DNA from: Pontivivens nitratireducens
Lineage (GTDB): Bacteria; Pseudomonadota; Alphaproteobacteria; Rhodobacterales; Rhodobacteraceae
NCBI RefSeq assembly: GCF_014235845.1
Contig: NZ_JACJUQ010000011.1
Span: forward strand, 1 to 64,000
DNA length: 64,000 nt
Direction: 5' to 3'
Shown piece by piece: positions 60,805-64,000 of the stretch; position 1 is the stretch's first letter, and each line of letters begins with the position of its first letter. The notes under the pieces were generated by a model. The model saw only the letters and a program-made list of their open reading frames with translations, was not told where the DNA came from and made no database searches. The position numbers and the translations under genes were made by a program.

Positions 60805-63561
60805 ATGCTGGGACTGGCAACGGTGGCGAAAAAGGTGTTCGGCACCGCCAATGACCGCAAGGTCAAAAGCGTGCGATCACTCGTCGATCAGATCAACGGC
60901 CACGAGGCCGCGATGCAGGCGCTGGATGACACCGCGCTGAAGGCAAAGACGCAGGACTTCATCGAGCGGCACAACGGGGGCGAGACTCTGGACGCCCTGC
61001 TGCCCGAGGCGTTCGCCGCAATGCGCGAGGGGGCCGTGCGCGCGCTGGGAATGCGCCCGTTCGACGTGCAGTTGATCGGCGGCATCTTCCTGCATCAGGG
61101 CAATATTTCCGAGATGAAGACCGGTGAGGGCAAGACGCTGATGGCGACGCTGCCCGTCTACCTAAACGCGCTGACCAAGCGGGGCGTGCATGTCGTCACC
61201 GTCAACGACTACCTCGCCCGCCGCGATGCGGAGTGGATGGCAAAGCTGTATAACTGGATGGGGCTGAGCGTCGGCGTCGTGGTCCCCGGCATGGATGAGC
61301 CGGCCAAGCAGAAGGCCTATGCCTGCGATGTCGTCTATGCGACGAACAACGAGCTGGGCTTCGATTATCTGCGCGACAACATGAAGACCAGCGTCGACCA
61401 GATGGTGCAGCGCGATCACTTCTTCGCCATCGTGGATGAGGTTGATTCGATCCTGATCGACGAGGCGCGCACGCCGCTGATCATCTCGGGCCCGACGCAG
61501 GACCGATCCGAGCTGTATATCACGCTCGACAAATTCATTCCCGATCTGACCGATGAGCATTACGAGCTGGATGAGAAAGCCCGCTCCGCCACTCTGACCG
61601 AGGAAGGCAACGAGTTTCTGGAGGACAAGCTGAAGGAAGCCGGTCTGATCGAGGGGGAGGCAACCCTCTACGATCCGGAATCCACCACCATCGTGCATCA
61701 CGTCACCCAAGCCCTGCGCGCGCACAAGCTGTTCGCCCGCGACAAGGACTATATCGTCAAGAACGACGAGGTGGTGCTGATCGACGAATTTACCGGCCGC
61801 ATGATGACCGGCCGCCGCATGTCCGAGGGACTGCACCAGGCGATCGAGGCGAAGGAGGGCGTCAAGATTCAGCCCGAGAACGTCACCCTCGCCTCCGTCA
61901 CGTTCCAGAACTATTTCCGCCTGTACGAAAAACTCGGCGGCATGACCGGCACCGCGATGACCGAGGCCGACGAGTTCGATGAGATCTACGGGCTGGGCGT
62001 GGTGGAAATCCCCACCAACCGCCCCATCGCGCGCAAGGATTTCGACGATCAGGTCTACCGCACCGCGCGTGAAAAATACGAGGGCATTGTCAAGACCATC
62101 AAGGAGGCCCACGCCAAGGGCCAGCCGATCCTGGTAGGGACCACCTCGATCGAAAAATCGGAGCTGATCTCTCAGATGCTGACCGCAGCAGGGGTCAAGC
62201 ACAACGTGCTGAACGCCCGGTTCCACGAGCAGGAGGCGTCGATCATCGCACAGGCGGGCCGTCTGGGCGCCGTGACCATCGCCACCAACATGGCCGGACG
62301 CGGCACCGACATCAAACTGGGCGGCAATTCCGAGATGATGGCCGAGGTTGAAGCCGCCGAGCAGGGCATCACCGATCCCGCCGCCATTGCCGAGCTGGAG
62401 CGAAAGCACGAGGCGACCGTTCAGGCGGAAAAGCAGAAGGTGCTCGAAGCGGGCGGTCTGTTCGTTCTGGCCACGGAACGCCACGAATCGCGCCGGATCG
62501 ACAACCAGTTGCGGGGCCGTTCGGGCCGTCAGGGCGATCCGGGCCGCACGAACTTCTTCCTCAGCCTCGAAGACGATCTGATGCGCATCTTCGGCTCCGA
62601 CCGGCTGGACACCATGCTGTCCAAGCTGGGCATGGGTGAGGGCGAGGCGATCATCCATCCATGGGTGAACAAGGCGCTGGAGCGCGCGCAGAGCAAGGTC
62701 GAGGGGCGCAACTTCGACATCCGCAAGAATCTGCTGAAATACGACGACGTGATGAACGACCAGCGCAAGTCGATCTTCGGTCAGCGGCGCGAAATCATGG
62801 AAGCGACCGATCTGTCCGAGACGATCGAGGAAATGCGTCACGAGGTGGTCGAGAATCTCGTCTCCGAATACATCCCGGCCCGCGCCTATGCCGATCAATG
62901 GCAGACGCAGGAATTGGCTGAGCAGGTGAAGGAGATCTTCGCGCTCGACCTGCCCATCGCCGAATGGGCCGCGGAGGAAGGCGTCGACGACGACACCATC
63001 GAGGAGCGGATTACCACGGAGGTGGACAAGGCTGCGGCCGCCAAAGCGGAAAAGCACGGTCCGGAAACCATGCGCACCGTCGAAAAGCAGATCCTGCTGC
63101 AAACCATCGACAAGGAATGGCGCGACCATCTGCTGACGCTCGACCATCTGCGCTCGGTCGTGGGTTTCCGGGGGTATGCGCAGCGCGATCCGTTGAACGA
63201 GTTCAAGACAGAGGCGTTCGAGCTGTTCCGCAATCTGCTCGAAGGTTTGCGCGTGCAGGTCACGCGGCAGTTGTTCCACATACAGATCCTGACGGAGGAA
63301 GAACGCGCGGAGATCATTGCGAAGATGCAGGCGCTGGGCGTGAACCAGCAAAATCAGGGGCGGGCCGAAGGGACCAATCCACAGTCCGCCGCCCAACCGA
63401 ACCAAGTGCCGAACCAGATGCCGAATCCCATGCCGAACGCGCCGCAATCGCGCAATCAACGTGATCCGCAAAATCCCGAAACCTGGGGTGTCGTGGGGCG
63501 GAATGAGCCGTGCCCCTGCGGTTCCGGTGAGAAGTACAAGCATTGCCACGGCAAACTGTGA
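60805..63561 (+). CDS. secA: Preprotein translocase ATPase SecA
   Basis: Motor of Sec-dependent protein export at the inner membrane. 918 residues. Walker A is [20 protein letters not shown] (near 95-112), Walker B is [20 protein letters not shown], helicase motifs [13 protein letters not shown] and [15 protein letters not shown] follow, and [15 protein letters not shown] (motif VI) is present. The helical scaffold/wing region and a Gln/Asn/Pro-rich linker lead to the C-terminal SEC-C zinc motif [20 protein letters not shown] for SecB and ribosome contact. Start at 60805 gives the expected [20 protein letters not shown]. Single gene with a strong terminator. Confidence 0.98.
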   Translation: MLGLATVAKKVFGTANDRKVKSVRSLVDQINGHEAAMQALDDTALKAKTQDFIERHNGGETLDALLPEAFAAMREGAVRALGMRPFDVQLIGGIFLHQGNISEMKTGEGKTLMATLPVYLNALTKRGVHVVTVNDYLARRDAEWMAKLYNWMGLSVGVVVPGMDEPAKQKAYACDVVYATNNELGFDYLRDNMKTSVDQMVQRDHFFAIVDEVDSILIDEARTPLIISGPTQDRSELYITLDKFIPDLTDEHYELDEKARSATLTEEGNEFLEDKLKEAGLIEGEATLYDPESTTIVHHVTQALRAHKLFARDKDYIVKNDEVVLIDEFTGRMMTGRRMSEGLHQAIEAKEGVKIQPENVTLASVTFQNYFRLYEKLGGMTGTAMTEADEFDEIYGLGVVEIPTNRPIARKDFDDQVYRTAREKYEGIVKTIKEAHAKGQPILVGTTSIEKSELISQMLTAAGVKHNVLNARFHEQEASIIAQAGRLGAVTIATNMAGRGTDIKLGGNSEMMAEVEAAEQGITDPAAIAELERKHEATVQAEKQKVLEAGGLFVLATERHESRRIDNQLRGRSGRQGDPGRTNFFLSLEDDLMRIFGSDRLDTMLSKLGMGEGEAIIHPWVNKALERAQSKVEGRNFDIRKNLLKYDDVMNDQRKSIFGQRREIMEATDLSETIEEMRHEVVENLVSEYIPARAYADQWQTQELAEQVKEIFALDLPIAEWAAEEGVDDDTIEERITTEVDKAAAAKAEKHGPETMRTVEKQILLQTIDKEWRDHLLTLDHLRSVVGFRGYAQRDPLNEFKTEAFELFRNLLEGLRVQVTRQLFHIQILTEEERAEIIAKMQALGVNQQNQGRAEGTNPQSAAQPNQVPNQMPNPMPNAPQSRNQRDPQNPETWGVVGRNEPCPCGSGEKYKHCHGKL

Positions 63562-63598
63562 TCCGGGGCAGGGGCCTTAGACCTCAGCGTTGACATGC

Positions 63599-63626
63599 AA
63601 GGGGCGGCACCGCAGTGCCGCCCCTT
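63599..63626. terminator. Bidirectional terminator between secA and the OYE gene
   Basis: AAGGGGCGGCAC (63599-63610) and GTGCCGCCCCTT (63615-63626) form a perfect 12-bp stem on a CGCA loop. It sits 37 bp after the secA stop and 37 bp from the convergent gene's stop; TTCGTGTTT follows on the plus strand, TTGCATGT on the minus. Confidence 0.75.
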
Positions 63627-63662
63627 CGTGTTTATCGTGCCCGATCAGGCGATCACGGCAAA

Positions 63663-64000
63663 TTACAGGGTGGGATAATCCGTATATCCCTCACGCCCGC
63701 CGCCGTAGAACGTGCTCTGATCCGCTTCGTTCAACGGCGCGTTCTGGCGCAGACGCTCGGGCAGGTCGGGATTGGCGATGAAAGGCACGCCGAAGGCCAC
63801 AGCATCGGCCTTGCCACTGTCCACCGCCTCGATCGCCATGTCGCGATTATAGCCGTTATTGGCGATATAGGTGCCTGAATACCGGGACTTGAGCGCCTCG
63901 ATGCTCAACCCCTCGTCCAATTCGCGGCTGCCGCCAGTCTGGCCCTCGACCATGTGCACGTAGGCGATGCCCACCTCCTCGGCCGCATCCATCGCGGCGC
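63663..64000 (-). CDS. Old Yellow Enzyme family ene-reductase (partial)
   Basis: The C-terminal part of an FMN-dependent NADH:flavin oxidoreductase/alkene reductase; the gene continues beyond the window. Visible are GIAYVHMVEGQTGGSREL, YIANNGYNRDMAIEAVDSGK, the FMN-phosphate region ADAVAFGVPFIANPDLPERL and the hallmark C-terminus STFYGGGREGYTDYPTL. These enzymes reduce activated alkenes or nitro compounds such as N-ethylmaleimide and glycerol trinitrate. At least 111 residues are present of about 360 expected. Confidence 0.92.
   Translation of the reverse strand, partial: AAMDAAEEVGIAYVHMVEGQTGGSRELDEGLSIEALKSRYSGTYIANNGYNRDMAIEAVDSGKADAVAFGVPFIANPDLPERLRQNAPLNEADQSTFYGGGREGYTDYPTL

Noticed and set aside
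61162-63549. 795-codon open frame antisense to secA
   Set aside because: It is a shadow of secA in a high-GC genome; it is Leu/Arg/His/Gln-rich with no domains.
1-64000. CRISPR arrays, prophage, rRNA operon or replication origin
   Set aside because: No regularly spaced repeats, phage structural gene cluster, rRNA sequence or DnaA-box cluster was seen. The only tRNA found is tRNA-Arg.

Overview
This window is a high-GC alphaproteobacterial chromosome segment, most likely from the Rhodobacteraceae. That placement rests on gene content: a class I lysyl-tRNA synthetase, an NDUFS4-like complex I gene next to tRNA-Arg(UCT), a pmbA-cysQ-DUF4170-acyltransferase-waaA-lpxK run, the cta order ctaC-ctaB-small ORF-ctaG-ctaE, and an mlaA-mlaC pair. 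Assignments come from reading translated sequence and motifs; no search was run.

Layout. 1-3.5 kb (minus): a Bcr/CflA-type transporter cut short next to what looks like an insertion-sequence end, D-lyxose isomerase, a 1-Cys peroxiredoxin and an M48 lipoprotein peptidase. 3.7-7.3 kb: a decayed accessory island between a stranded terminator and tRNA-Arg. It holds a broken Mu/Tn7-type transposase, a truncated UvrD-like helicase fused to foreign sequence, a fragment resembling the end of an OLD-type nuclease (together possibly a dead Gabija-like defence locus), a 149-bp MITE with perfect ends and a 4-bp target duplication, and a frameshifted UPF0149/SEC-C gene. 7.3-20.8 kb: complex I accessory subunit, uvrB, a hybrid histidine kinase, a pectate-lyase-superfamily protein with a ribosome-site-sequestering hairpin, lysK, nadD, MOSC and ettA. 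21-24.5 kb: a three-gene signalling cassette (KaiC-like ATPase, HWE kinase, stand-alone receiver).

24.5-35 kb: an MBL/ArsR gene scar, an orphan PhnM-like amidohydrolase overlapping an unknown membrane protein, a universal stress protein, then Fe-S/tRNA modification (NifU-like, tsaB, rimI) and outer-membrane lipid A genes. 35-45.9 kb: mlaA-mlaC, a type I secretion ABC transporter and adaptor, RidA, a glycerophosphodiesterase, a COG3146 protein, phhB, a Prx5-like peroxiredoxin, a ferredoxin reductase and tldD. 46-50.3 kb: cytochrome aa3 oxidase subunits II and III with heme A and CuB assembly factors and SURF1. 50.3-55.9 kb: speB, a complete IS3 element with a 3-bp duplication, then comF-grxC-nitrilase-marR with 4-nt overlaps throughout and a divergent methyltransferase. 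56-64 kb: hemH, a 41-codon gene, a truncated aminotransferase, the PPIase-argJ-mutT operon, secA, and the end of an Old Yellow Enzyme gene.

Most of the window is ordinary core genome in tight, often translationally coupled operons. The most interesting parts are the island at 3.7-7.3 kb, the KaiC/HWE cassette, the 5' hairpin at 14.7 kb, and several short pieces missed by length-limited gene calling.
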